A stretch of 64,000 nucleotides of DNA from Salvia splendens (GCF_004379255.2 NC_056035.1:28210502-28274501); one strand, 5' to 3'. Positions 43,950 through 55,319 are shown, counted from the stretch's first letter. Translations and numbers: made by a program. The notes: a model not told the origin generated them from the letters alone.

Positions 43950-44968
43950 ATTATTCAAGCAGGAGCCCACGTTGCCAAAAAAAGACAGAAAATGACTATA
44001 TTTATGACTGTAAAAGATTAGGCATATATTTATACTACATATCAAGTTCACCTTTTGCTTTTCATTCCTTTGTCTCTTTCTTGTGGGATGGAATTCTCTT
44101 TAGTTTTTTTCACTTTGGTCATTGCTTATTTTTCCCATCTTTCTCATTTTTTTTTTCAAATATGATGATGTGGTTGTGGTGGGGAAGGAAGGAGCCTATA
44201 TCATAATCATCATTATAATTAAAATCAAGTATGTTAGTATTTGAAATTTCAAATGTTTAAAATAGGTACTCCATTAATTAATGGTTTGTGTCAGTATCCC
44301 TCTATGACATTTTGGGTAGTGAGTAAAGCAACAAAAAAGAATGTTGATTGGTGTGATTGTGAAAAGAAAAAAAAATGTGGGAGTGGGATTTGAACATGTA
44401 AAGAAGAGAAACAGAGACCTCACTGACTGGGAATGCTGAAAAAGAGTGCCAAATTATTAGATGAAGAATCTGCCAAGCTTTTGTCTCCCTCCAACTAACT
44501 TACCACTCTTATCATACTATATCATCTACTCTCTTTTATTATACTTTTCGTTTTTCACTGAAATTCTTAAATGTAACACTACAAATTAAAATGGCAACAA
44601 ATATAGAAGAATGAATTTCAACTTGGAAGAGTTGCTATATTTGTATGCAATTATTATATACTGCTATTAAATTTAATGGAAGATGATAATATAACTTTTA
44701 CTTTTCAGAGAGAGTATTTTTGAACAACCATATCAAATTTGTAACTTTATCAGAGTGGCACCGTACAAGATGACAAATGCATCACTTCCTAAGAGAAATG
44801 AAAAATACTGAGGCAAACCAACAAAAAAAATATCCCCAAAAGATATTAAAACGATTGCTCGTAGGCAGTCATCAGCATGTATTCTAGTTTATCAATTGGT
44901 TGTTTCCATCCATATCTTGACTACAACAAGGTGGATGTAAATTCCAGCCACTGTTTTCAAGTGATGCC
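43950..44968. other. Intergenic between the NPH3 and Snapin genes
   Basis: AT-rich, with no conserved ORF. It includes the upstream region of the NPH3 gene and the 3' UTR side of the Snapin gene. Confidence 0.5.
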
Positions 44969-46378
44969 TTATTCAGCATGCTGCTGCTCACTGCTTTCAC
45001 CCGCCATTGTCTCTGCACTGACTCACAATTCATAAGAAAATTGGAATATATTTTGGTAACAGATTGTTTCTCCACAAGGAAAGTAGCCGGAGAAACATAC
45101 AAGCAACCGAAGAACAAGATTTTAACTTGACATGCTGACTTTTGACAACAGTGAAAAAAAGATCAGTCAAATTTCTCAGCCTTAATACAACAATTTTCCC
45201 TATTAAGCATCCATCTATCAACCCACCTCCACCACTGGAATACGTAAACCTTTGCATAAAATCAGTAAGAACTTTAGGTTTGGTTTGGTAAAAAAATTAA
45301 CATAATGAGAGATGTACATCCAAGTGATGGCAGTGTTGTTGAGACGAGGAAAATGAAGCATATAGAAAAAAAAAGGTGAAGGAACAATATCATACCATGA
45401 GCTAATCCAGCGGACAGCATCCGATCCATATTGTCAATGCGCCATTGAATGGACTTCAAAACACTATTCAACGATTTAACCCTTTTCCTAACACCAGAAA
45501 TCCTAGCAGCATGCTGCATAATAAACGGCGATGGAGCATCCTCTAGCAATTTGTCAAGCTCTGAAAACATTGAGAATAATAAGGGCATAACTAAACATTG
45601 AGGGCGCTAAACAAAATATACTCCTCCATGCGTCTCCGTCCAAGATGTCCACTTTCTATATATGGAAATAAATCTCTCTCTCCTCTCTCCTCGTTAAAAT
45701 ATTGAATCCCCTTTTCCACTCTACTTATCACACACAACTACTACACCTAAAATCTCATGCCAGTCAAGAATGTGGCCATCTTGAATGGGACGGAGAAATT
45801 ACTTTATTGTAGCTCGAAATTAATACAACTGGATAGACATTTGAGCAACCAAAATACATGTGTTTTGAATTCATACACCAATAACTAAGATGCACAGACA
45901 ATTTCCTCTTCCCGCAACAAGCATGTCCATCAATTTCATTTTACAATTAGCAACACCACTTCATTCACACTATGAATAACACATTAGATTTACCATAAAT
46001 GCCAAACAGAAAAGCCATTTAATGATCAAAGCTTTTATTTGAAGCAGGCCAGTATTCAATTGCACAATTTAAATCACTGATTAACGCAAAAAGATGAAAA
46101 TCCTCATCAATTGAACAATTTAAAACCCTAATTTTAAGAAGTACACCTCCGGTGAGACGATCGATTGCGAAGGCGAGTTGATCTTGACTCCGGCCAGTGG
46201 CTTCAGCTCGGGAATCGAAGGCAGTCATGACAGATGAAATCAACCGAGACAAACCATCTGCCAGTGCTGAATTCGAGCTGCTTGCGGTGTTTGTGTCGTC
46301 GGCATCACCGTATTTATCACCGCCATCTCCGACGGCGGAATCTTCTTGCTGCCGATTATCTGAATTCTCGTCCGCCAT
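44969..46378 (-). CDS. Snapin-like subunit of BLOC-1
   Basis: Three exons join in frame: 46147-46378, 45396-45560, 44969-45012, with GT donors and AG acceptors, giving 146 residues (human SNAPIN is 136). The start MADENSDNRQQEDSAVGDGG begins a disordered acidic N-terminus. The helical core follows: LSRLISSVMTAFDSRAEATG, SQDQLAFAIDRLTGELDKLL, then RISGVRKRVKSLNSVLKSIQ and RIDNMDRML, in the pattern of the Snapin/Pallidin family coiled coils. The end is ETMAGESSEQQHAE. The family forms a rod-like complex acting in endosome-to-vacuole trafficking. The last exon is chosen because it gives a short in-frame tail with consensus splice sites; this is the least certain part. An upstream in-frame ATG at 46447 is disfavoured. 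Confidence 0.8.
45619..45802. mobile_element. Stowaway-like MITE in Snapin intron 1
   Basis: The left end TACTCCTCCATGCGTCTCCG, followed by TCCAAGATGTCCAC, and the right end (- strand) TAATTTCTCCGTCCC, followed by ATTCAAGATGGCCAC, form inverted termini about 184 bp apart, with TA at the outer edges. Confidence 0.75.
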
Positions 46379-46753
46379 GATTGGAATTGCCAAATCGCCA
46401 AGTGTGATTTGCAGATTCAACTCTATCCTCGTAAATGGATGGCTCAATTAAAACTTTTCCATTTCCTTTGAATAATAGGGAAAAATTTATCTGATCAATT
46501 CGATTGAACCCTAAACCTCAGCTGCATCACTCCAATTTTGACAATAAATTTAAAGCATCTTCTTTTCACAAATATTAGTCAGCATGAACAGCAATCGGAT
46601 TTCCTAATACTGAAGCAAACAAATTGGCGTGAGATAGAATTACTATTACCCTAGGGTTTTGAAATTTAGGGGCATATGCTGAACAAGCACAGGCTGAGAT
46701 GAAGATGATTTTGCCATTTTGCCTGTTGGCTAGCTACTCCATGCGTTCCATTA
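46379..46753. other. Upstream region of the Snapin gene
   Basis: About 370 bp between the Snapin ATG and the PIF/Harbinger element, probably promoter and 5' UTR. No clear TATA box. Confidence 0.45.
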
Positions 46754-48641
46754 GAGCATCCGTAATGGTCATAGACCAATCATAGACTAGCCACAAACTC
46801 CTCTCACATCATCGTCACTAAAAACTTCTCCTGCCATATCATCAGAACAAGCAACTGGATAAGCAATAGGCTAGCAATAGACTAGCCACAATAAACAAAA
46901 TTATAAAAAATAAATAATTAACAATCACACAAAATACGGAATTAAATTTACGATACAGATACGGGAAAATTCAATAATAATAGTAAAATAAAAAAAATAC
47001 ATTAATTAAAAAAAAATTACATTAATTTTTAAAAAAAAACCCCTCTTCCACACACGAGCACCCGCCTCCGCCTCACTCCTCGTGGCCGTCGTCGTCGTCG
47101 TCGCCGCCGTTGTCGCCGCTATCCGGGACCCCCAAATCTGCGGCATCTGAGCCCGCGTCTGAGCCCCCAACTGTGCCGAGGCGGCATCCAAATCGACCCG
47201 CATACTCTCGAGCATTGAGTGAAGAAACCTCTTCTCCACGGGTCAGTTGCCGCCCTCCATTCAGCTAAGATCTTGTGCATCTGAGCCCGCGTTTGTTGAC
47301 GCGCGAAGAAGGCGAGCTCGGTTGGCGACTTGCCAACAGGGGGGATGCCGACTGGACCTCCTGGGACCGCTGGACGACCCCCCTCGCTACCCGTTGCGCC
47401 CGCCTTTGACCAACCGGGCGAGTGCGGTGAGTAAACGATGGAGGAGACGGGAACTCCTGAACATCCTCAGGGAGGTCGTGGGAACCGCTGCTTCTTCGGC
47501 CAGCCAGCATCGACACCTGCCCGAAACTTCTCGGAGTCCATCAGCACCTCATAGCAGTTCCAGTAGGTGAACTCCTTATAAAGCCAGGGCACGGGGAAGG
47601 CTTTCTCCGCTATCCTCCTGCAGTCCTCGTCATTTTGGCCACTGGTCTGCATGCGGAGGGCGTTGGTGTACAAGCCCGAAAATCGGGAGACCGCAGTCCT
47701 GATTCGGTCCCACCCCTTCCGACACTCCTCCCCGCTATGTGGCCTCCCCTCCGGGCAAAATGTCTTGTATGCTGCTGATATTTTATCCCACAAGTTGGCG
47801 ATCCTCCGATTGTTTGAATGGAGGGGATCATCGCAAACACTCACCCAAGCCTTGGACAACGAGACATTCTCCGCATCCGTCCACTTCCTCCGTGCCGGGC
47901 TGTCGTCATCAGCCGGCTGCGACGACTCGCCGACCACCCTTTTTCCCTTCCCCTTGCCCTTCTGCTTCTTTGGTGCGCCCCGACCCCGCCCTACCCCCCC
48001 CCCCCCCCGTTTGAATGGGAGTGCCTGCATCCTCGAGATCTATCCCCAACTCCTCTAAGGAGAAAGTCTCACACCCAGCGAACTGCGTGTCCGATCGGGT
48101 CGATGTATGCGAAGAAGCAGTCAAAAAATCAAGACTGGGGAGACATTGTCCCCCCCCGGCGTCCCCTGCATCCCGGGCTGCATCCCCGGCTGCCACCCCG
48201 GCATCATCTGCATCCCGGCTGCATCTAAGGGTACATGTTGTAGTACCCGGCCATCGGACCCCATCCACCTCCCACGGGTACCGTGGGAGTTTGAGACCCG
48301 CTCGTCACTGGAGTAGACTCGTTGTTGTTCTCCATTTTGCTTTATTGCTCTTGTACAGAAATTAAGTGAGAGAGAAAACTCGTTAAAACAAGCGGTGCGA
48401 ATGAAAATGACGTGCAAATCGCGTATATATAGTGTTTCAAAAATTAAAAAAAAAGTGCTGGCCGATCGCCCCCTACAATGGCGGTCAGCCGATCGGCGAG
48501 CGCATCGGCCAACGCTCAAAAATCGGCGTGTGCTCGCCGAAATTCTCGCTGTTTTTCCGCTCGCCGCCTACAATGGTTCGGCTAGCAGACCCAGCGTCGG
48601 GAATCGGCTAGCCGGTCCGCTAGCCTCTATTGGAGATGCTC
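46754..48641 (-). mobile_element. PIF/Harbinger element carrying only ORF1, TSD TTA
   Basis: The left end GAGCATCCGTAATGG and right end (- strand) GAGCATCTCCAATAG are inverted repeats. TTA, the standard PIF/Harbinger target, flanks the element at 46751-46753 and 48642-48644. The 1.9-kb body has only the Myb-like ORF1; no DDE transposase is present. It must have moved with transposase supplied by another element. Confidence 0.88.
47030..48335 (-). pseudogene. Harbinger ORF1 Myb/SANT-like protein
   Basis: It starts MENNNESTPVTSG at 48335 with a Gly/Met/Pro-rich segment (MQMMPGWQPGMQ) interrupted by TAG near 48233. Then FSLEELGIDLEDAGTPIQT leads into the C13 run (- strand G13, 47997-48009), where the frame shifts to 47467-48030. 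That frame has a basic segment (KQKGKGKGKRVV) and the trihelix/SANT-like domain RRKWTDAENVSLSKAWVSV ... NLWDKISAAYKTFCPEG ... GWDRIRTAVSRFSGLY. The C-terminal helix (EKRFLHSMLESMRVDLDAAS) is in another frame to about 47030. In this family ORF1 binds the element ends and helps the transposase. Similar plant proteins are often mislabelled glutathione S-transferase T3-like. Confidence 0.82.
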
Positions 48642-48696
48642 TTATATCACATTTTTCTTTTTAGTTTCTCTCATATTAATATAAATATATTTTGTA

Positions 48697-48953
48697 TACT
48701 CCCTCAGTCCCTAATAATTCGTCACTATTTGATCCGGCACGGGTTTTAAGAAATGTAATTGAAAGTGGGTTAAAAAAATTGGTGGAATGTAGATTCTACT
48801 TTTATATATTAGTTTTATAACAAATTGTGAGTGTGAATGAGTTAGTGGAATGTAGGGTCCATTACCAAAAATGGTAAAAGTGAAAGGTGACAAATTTTTA
48901 GGAACGGACAAAAAAAGGAAATAGGTGACAAATTTTCAGGGACGGAGGGAGTA
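48697..48953. mobile_element. Stowaway-like MITE
   Basis: TACTCCCTCAGTCCCTAATA at the left and TTTCAGGGACGGAGGGAGTA at the right are inverted repeats with TA at both edges, 257 bp apart. Confidence 0.85.
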
Positions 48954-49140
48954 TCAAATTTTTCTTTTTAGTTTATCCCAAAAAACATGTCACATTTTCT
49001 TTTTTAAAAAAAGTTTTCTCTCATATTAATAAAAATATATTATTTTTTTCTCCATCTAACACACAAAACAACATCTCCTAAAATCTCGTATTATTCTCCA
49101 AGTATATCATCAATTATGGGACGGAAGGACGGAGTAGTAT
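48954..49140. mobile_element. Second Stowaway-like MITE, left end eroded
   Basis: The right end ATGGGACGGAAGGACGGAGTA is a classical MITE terminus. The left end begins near TTTATCCCAAAAAACATG. A segment CTCTCATATTAATAAAAATA resembles 48668-48690, left of the first MITE, suggesting one MITE inserted in a duplicate of another. Confidence 0.6.
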
Positions 49141-49577
49141 AATAATACTCTAACGTTTAGTTGATCACGAGTTATAATACAGTAAAGTAAAAGAAATATA
49201 GAAAGATAAAATAATTGAAGTGTTGTTAATGGAGAATGAGATACCTTAAAATTAAAAAAAAAACATACTTTTAATGGATGAACTAAACATCAAAGAGTGC
49301 ATATTCTTGTGGATGGGGATGAACTAAAAAGTAAAGAGTGCATACTCTCGTGGGACGGGAGGGTAATATTTATCTTTATTTTTTGGTGTTTTAATATATT
49401 AAATTTAAAAATGAAGGAAACAGGGAAAGATGTTACATGAGGGCAGAGCCCTCTTTGGAAACCTAACACACTCACACCGAAGCATAGATGCATGGTGTGG
49501 GCTAGCCATGGACAAGCCCATGGTCTGCTAGACTACGCCCTAGTTCCTAACTTAAGCAAAGCTATACATCTTGATAC
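49141..49577. other. Intergenic, MITE-rich
   Basis: No gene. It contains two copies of an AAAGAGTGCATA(T/C)TCTNGTG motif (near 49291 and 49334) and another MITE-like end GTGGGACGGGAGGGTA near 49351. Confidence 0.5.
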
Positions 49578-50060
49578 TTGTCATATCCGATGTTGGCTTG
49601 CGGGTGGTACTTCAACAGGGGCTCCCAAATGTGGGCCTTCACTCCCGCTGCGGCGTGTGTAGGGAAGAATTCTGTCGACATCGGGCTAAGGTGTCGTCTA
49701 ACATGTGACCCCGTTCACATGACCGTGTATACACCGAGGGGGATGGTGGTTTCCTCAAGGCGTCCTCGGACCCTTGACCTAGTGGTACATCGACCGGACC
49801 TTGACTTGTTTGTTTATCATATAAACAATCCCCATTACCATCGGGTCGGAAAACAAGGGGCATTCTGGTATAGGCGATCCGAAATGTGGGTCTTAACTTC
49901 CACTCGGCGCATGAAAAACGGCGAGGGAGATGTTGGTGTCTTCAAGGCGTCTTCGGACCCTCTTGTTGGTGGTACATTGACCGGACCTTAAATGTGTGGC
50001 GGGGGTGGTGCACAACACACTTCAAAAAGTATATGGTCCCCATCATTTTGGCATCATGAA
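49578..50060 (+). repeat. Diverged direct duplication of unknown origin
   Basis: Segment 1 (about 49615-49805) and segment 2 (about 49855-49990) share in order AAATGTGGG, GAGGGNGATG, TCAAGGCGTC and TCGGACCCT, then GGTACATNGACCGGACCTT. A 137-codon ORF (49578-49991) spans both but has no recognised domain and seems incidental. GC content is higher than in the flanking DNA. Confidence 0.6.
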
Positions 50061-50149
50061 ATCCAGTGTGGCTAAGGAGGGACACGAGACCTGCCACGCC
50101 CCTCTGAGTCATCTTGGCGAGTGGAAAGTGTGGCGGGGGGAGCTAATCT

Positions 50150-51290
50150 TTTAGCGCATTCATATACTCCATTAATAACCTCATGATCAAATTCCAAACT
50201 CTTGTTTTCATAAAAGATATTCAGATTTAAAATGTGAATAACTGCATGCAACGGCATGTGGAGTTGACAATTCCATCTATCATTAATTTTCTTAAAAATA
50301 TTTGCATATCTTTGTTCATTGTGATTGAAAGATTTCATAATTGTTTCTTTCGCCGTCTCCATTTCCTCATAAATATAGTTCATTGATGGTTTCTTTTAGC
50401 TATCCACCAATCAAAGAACTCGTACAAGCATGACTTTGAGAATAAGTACCATGTGTCTTCAAAAAATGATGTAGCAAAACGGGCAATAGCTAAAAGGTAA
50501 ATGTGGCTATGAATATAGCCCACAAAACTTACACCCCTTTGAATGGTGTTCTTAAATAAAGGAATCGTACCTATATCTTCTAGCATGAGGTCAATGCAGT
50601 GTGTTGCACATAGAGTCCAGTAAAGATATCTTGTCTTCTCCATCAGCATTTTTCTCGCTCAACATAATTGCTCTCATTTCCGTTACCACTTGGATAACAT
50701 GTTCTTCACCAATCTCATCCACAAGCGAATCAAGTAGCTCAAACAATTTCTCTCATGTTTTCACAAAGCCGGTGGCATCAATAGATTTAACACACACAGT
50801 GCCACAAGGTAAATTAACTAAAAAGTTAATTATAGTCCTTTGGTTCTGATCAGTCCATCCATCCGACATAATGCTACAACCATGCATTCTCCATTCGTCC
50901 TTCTTAGGTTCCAACAAAGTGTTAGTATATTCCAACTCTTTATTCAAAAGTGGAACTCGGATGTCATGAAAACTTGGTTTCGGCAAATGTTTTCCGAATG
51001 CATGCTCTAAGCTTCTTAGGTAGAGTCTATAGTTGCGCACCTCTAAAACAGTACACTCTACATAATCTAATCTGCCAAGCACTTCCTTGAGTAAGCTAAA
51101 ACCTAAAGTTGGACAAATGTTTGCATTACCGCAATCAAGGATGAATTTTTGGTGGACTAAATCTAGATTGCGGTTCAACTTCATAAAATGCTTTGACGTT
51201 CCTCAACGATCTCATGATTATGTTCTTCAACAAAACTTGGTATAACATAACCAACACCCATAGTAAACTTCGAAGACACTATTGCTTTAA
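50150..51290 (-). pseudogene. Second hAT-family (DUF659) transposase remnant
   Basis: On the - strand, HDIRVPLLNKELEYTNTLLE, GCSIMSDGWTDQNQRTIINF, LVNLPCGTVCVKSIDATGF, a frameshift, then YLYWTLCATHCIDLMLEDIG and EFFDWWIAKRNHQ follow the DUF659 hAT order. The BED finger is not seen, the TDNAxN segment is largely missing, and the C-terminus is cut. It is on the opposite strand from, and not a duplicate of, the copy at 35862. Confidence 0.8.
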
Positions 51291-51625
51291 CAAAAACACT
51301 TAATTGGAGAACGCTTGCGTTTCACCTTGGGTTGTTTGTTCTTTCTTCGTTTGAACCTTCTCGACTACAAACCACGTAAATCCAAGTGATAACATTTTTT
51401 TCTCTTTTCGATCCCTTTTTATGGTTGTCAAATCCAACGTGTCGAGCATAATTGTTATAGAAGTCCAATGTACGATCAAGAGTGATAAAACTCTGTCCAA
51501 TTTTTTTGCTTCAAATCTTCAGGATATTTTGGTACGTACATCACTGTTGCATAAAAAACAACGTTGTACTTCATTGTTTGTTGTATATGAATTACTCACA
51601 TTACTGTAAGCATAAATCATTGTTG
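51291..51625. other. Short intergenic stretch
   Basis: AT-rich and possibly the 5' flank of the hAT remnant. No gene or terminal repeat was recognised. Confidence 0.45.
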
Positions 51626-51630
51626 TATAA

Positions 51631-51737
51631 TGATAAGGCTCATTTCATGCATCGGTTTTGGGGTAAAATATATACTACTTGATCGGTTTATCGAGCATAC
51701 AAGTGTTAAAATGTGCAGAAATGCTACTTGTCCAAGG
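51631..51737 (+). repeat. LTR D fragment (first ~107 bp)
   Basis: TGATAAGGCTCATTTCATGC onwards is nearly identical to the first ~107 bp of the LTR at 54001. It then breaks off after TGTCCAAGG into unrelated element sequence. The 5 bp before it are TATAA, a possible TSD whose partner would lie beyond the window. Confidence 0.85.
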
Positions 51738-54000
51738 TTCGCCAAACTTCTTACTCAGAAGTTTCCCCGCCGGCGCTGACCCCGTGGAAAGACACATCGC
51801 TGTCAAGGTTCGCCAAACAATTTCTCGACCAAAGGACTTCTCTACGCCGCCACCGACGGAGGGTATGCTTGCTCAGAACACCAAGTCACTACCCAGTGGC
51901 AAGGACCTTATGCACCTTCACGAAGGGGTGCCTCTTCCTAGTAATCCCCTATGGCAACGGAAGGAGACAGAATGTAACCTTTCTTTGACTATAGAGGTTT
52001 ACTCCATCCCGAAAGGACGCGTCACCAGACTCCGAGCCAACTCCTTCTTGAAGCTGAGGGTTCAAGGCAGTAGGTGGATGAGAAGAGACAAGTAGACCGA
52101 GGGACCATGCCAGCCGCAGAAGCAAGCAAGACTGTGGGAGGCAGCCAAATTAGAGCAGAGGAAAGAAGTGTTCTTCCTCCTCCGAAGAAGGACCACCATA
52201 CCAATCAAGGTGTGAAAGTCCACTAACGCCGCCAGCATAAGTCTTCCTCTCCCAGGGAGAAAAAGAATAAAAATTCCAAAGAGGAGGAGCTCAAATAAAC
52301 GTAAGAACCATAGAGGCAATAAGGAAGGCCAGTGAAATGGAGGCTTTAAGGAAGGCGTGCAACATCCCCTGATCCAACCATCCAGAAGGCAACAGTATCA
52401 CCCTCAACTATATTTCTTTGTGCAAATTGCGTTTTGACTCCCACTCTCACACTTAGTTCTAAGTCGAGACTAAGTGTGAGAAGTTTATGGGAAATTATTT
52501 TTAGTTTTGCTTAAGTGTTTTGTGTTTCTTAGCATGTTTTGATTATTGGCACCGCCTCACACTTAGCCCAATGCTTGGTCTAAGTGTGAGAAGTTTCCCT
52601 TGTTTGTCTTTGTGCAAATTGCCTGTACCTAACCCTTCTTTCCACTGCATCCAGTCCCTCGAGGACGAGCTCATATGCAGTGGGGAGGGGGGACGGGTTA
52701 GTTACAGAAAATTCATACATGCTAAAATTTTCAAAAACAAAAAATTTTAGATAGCAATAAGATAGGAAATATGCATGAAATCAGATAAATGAAAGACTTG
52801 ATTACTTCGTGGAAGAGTTAGAGAAAGGATTCAGTACGCTCACATGTAAAACTTGATTGCAAAAGCTTGATCAATTTGAATGACGCAAGTATGATGGAAT
52901 CGCTCAATTTCTAAACCAACTGTGAAGCCTCTCTATATGTGAGTTATAAGCCAAAAGTAGAACACTTTCTACTACTCTTTACAAAAGAAAAATTACGAGA
53001 GGCTAACTTTTAATATTGAGATGAAAATTGCACAAGTAGTGAGGACTAAAGGCATTAGGATTTAAATAGTTGAGCCGTTTTTCTTCCTACGTTCCACGAT
53101 CCCGCCTCATTACTAAAGGCACCCCTTAGTTAGCTACTTTGAGCCATACACTCTTACCTATTCTTTGAAACCTTAAAACCAAAAATTTTCGTATCACATG
53201 AGGGAAGATGGTCAAGGAGATGAAATTTATCAAGGGGAACAAAAGGGGATAGCAATAGAATAAAAAAAAAATTAAAAGGTAGTCGGGTCGATCAAGTTAG
53301 ACAATCAGGTTGATCATATAAAAAAATTGAGAAAAGGTTTAAGAAAAGAAAGGGGCAGGAAATAGTTGCAACCTGACCCAGGAAAAAATAAAATAAAGCC
53401 GAAAGTTATAAGGCTAAGGGTCAACATTGACCGAGAAGGAGCATCAAGTGAAAGAAGAAATAAACACCCCAAATTTGATCCAGCAAGTTTAGTCAAATCT
53501 TTGGCTTTTTGACTCATGTGATTTTCTCTTTTAAACTTAGAACCCCTAGGACCCTACCCTAACAAGTTACTACCCCTGTGCCCTGTTACAACCCAAAATA
53601 AAGACCTTAAGGAACTATCTTGTGCAGTCCGATTCAAAGTGTTAAATTTGTAGCAACACCGAGTTAACAGTCCTAACATCTCTGGTGAGAAATGAGTGAC
53701 TCAGTGAATCCAACAGTGGTTTTTAAATTGAGCAATCTTGACAAGCTGACTCCTTGATCAAGCAGAAGCGAAAAAGCAAAAACATAAGCTACTGGTTAAT
53801 GGTATGACCTCGACCTCGGGTATGATTGTTGGAAAATTATTCGGTCCAATGCATACATGTGAATACGTGTTTTTAGTTCTTGTTCTTCTTTCTTTTGCTT
53901 GTGAAATAAGTAAATCATGCCTGAAATTTGCCTTATCTTTTTCTCTTTCTTTTACTTTCTCTTTATACTTAAGGACAGTTATGTTTAAGTGTGAGCAGTT
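51738..54000 (+). pseudogene. Element D remnant: end of the post-pol region and 3' non-coding domain
   Basis: The first ~650 bp are eroded coding-like sequence with no clear domain (a 138-codon ORF at 51679-52095 crosses the LTR junction and is probably chance). From 52440 the 3' domain is clear: two palindromes (52445-52482, 52556-52593), a stem with CTCG-AGGA-CGAG (52642-52683), a G-rich tract, GTGAGTTATAAGCC (near 52940), GGCACCCCTTAGT (near 53119), a conserved block (53671-53714) and TTTAAGTGTGAGCAGTT before the LTR. Confidence 0.7.
52445..52593 (+). repeat. Palindrome pair in the 3' region of element D
   Basis: CTCACACTTAG ... CTAAGTGTGAGAAG occurs twice, with loops TTCTAAGTCGAGA and CCCAATGCTTGGT. 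The second is almost identical to the units of element C. Confidence 0.8.
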
Positions 54001-55139
54001 TGATAAGGCTCATTTCATGCATCGGTTTTGGGGGTAAAACATATACTACTTGATCGGTTTATCGCGCAAACAAGTGTTAAAATGTGCAGAAATGCTACTT
54101 GTCCAAGGCAACAAGGCCGAAATGATCAAGCACGTACAAAAGGCGAAAAAGGCCAAAAATCGGGGGAGTTGATCAAGGGGCGAGGTCAAGCAGTTAAAGT
54201 GGGGACCGCTGGTTTCTAGAAGGAAACGTGAGGAAATGAGCTGGATGTGGCGCACCATTCTGTACCCAGGATGACGTTCTAGAAGGGGACACGTGCCAGC
54301 TTGTGAAGACGCCAGGACGAACCGATCAGAAATTTGTTATCCAAAAGCGTCGTTATTCTAGAAGAAAGAGCACGTAGCAATCAATGAGTCGCTCATCCTC
54401 TGCATGAGTGAATATTCCATGTCAAGATCGTTATCCAGCTGGAGGCCGAATAGAGCTTATAAATAGAGGCTGCGCCACCACAAGAAAGTATCCGAGACTT
54501 TACTTTCCGCCTAGTTTAGCTTAGTTTAGCTTAGTTAAGCTCTCTAGCTTATTTTAGCTTAGTTCTGCTCTCTTAGCTTAGTTTAGTTCAGATCTCTAGT
54601 TTAGCTTAGATAGCGTAGTTAAAAGGGCGACCGAAGGGAGCGCTGCAGAATAACCATTTCTGTCGGCGTAACTTAAGTTTCCCGCTGAGATTCTTCTCAG
54701 TTTACCGCTTTCTTTATTTTCGAAGTGTTAGCTTAGTTTATAATCGTATCTTAGTTTAATCGAAGTTATTCTCTCTTTTAAATCGCGCATTTACTTTTCT
54801 GTTATTACCTGCAATTTACTTGACCCTGTGTTTAAATTTCTGTTGATCAAGCTAGCTAGTTTGAATTCTGCCTAGATAAAAACCGTAGTTAAAACTCCCA
54901 AGTTAAAGCGTGGCAACAGCCAACCCCCCTGTTCACTACTCACACACTCGACACACCAACTTCTCTATGGGATCGACCCCGAACTTGCCGCTTTACTGTT
55001 AAAGTAGTGCGAAATCGCGTTTCGGTTCGAGGATTGATTTGATTAAGTGGCAACGACAATTTGCTAACTGGTCCAACCGATTCAGTTATCCTCCATATAA
55101 CTTGATCCAATCTTAATCCGCGCGTTTCCGAGCCCGCCA
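54001..55139 (+). repeat. Complete LTR of element D
   Basis: It starts TGATAAGGCTCATTTCATGC and ends GAGCCCGCCA, followed by AAA and a PBS. A TATAAATAG box is at 54458-54466. It is 1139 bp, shorter than LTRs A and B. PPT-side sequence lies to its left and a PBS to its right, so one LTR is shared by two partial elements. Confidence 0.88.
54513..54620 (+). repeat. TAGCTTAGTT minisatellite in LTR D
   Basis: Short imperfect repeats of TTAGCTTAGTT and GCTCTCTAGCTTA lie just downstream of the TATA box, in the presumed R/U5 leader. Confidence 0.75.
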
Positions 55140-55142
55140 AAA

Positions 55143-55163
55143 TGGCACCGTTGCTTGGGAAGC
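55143..55163 (+). other. Primer binding site of element D
   Basis: TGGCACCGTTGCTTGGGA follows the LTR. It matches the tRNA-Asp complement TGGCGCCGTTGCCGGGG imperfectly, with three changes. Confidence 0.7.
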
Positions 55164-55319
55164 ATGGTGTTACTTTATGTTTGTGTGTAGTGCGTAGGAG
55201 TAAATAGTTTATTTCTTTCTTTTCTTATTTGTTTTTCCTGCTGTTGATGAGAAGGTACCACCAAGGCGATTACTGTAATCATCCTTTGATATATAGAAGA
55301 ACTAACAATCGTTGGTGAG

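Noticed and set aside
46378..46447. Upstream ATG at 46447 as the Snapin start
   Set aside because: It would add 23 residues with no family counterpart; MADEN at 46378 is a typical plant start and the upstream part reads like 5' UTR.
47651..48365. Several + strand Pro-rich ORFs
   Set aside because: Antisense of Harbinger ORF1 in a GC-rich region; no conserved motif.
49578..49991. 137-codon ORF as a protein gene
   Set aside because: It spans both halves of a non-coding-looking duplication with no similarity in the translated repeats.
51679..52095. 138-codon ORF as a gene of element D
   Set aside because: It begins inside LTR sequence and crosses the deletion junction at 51737; no domain.
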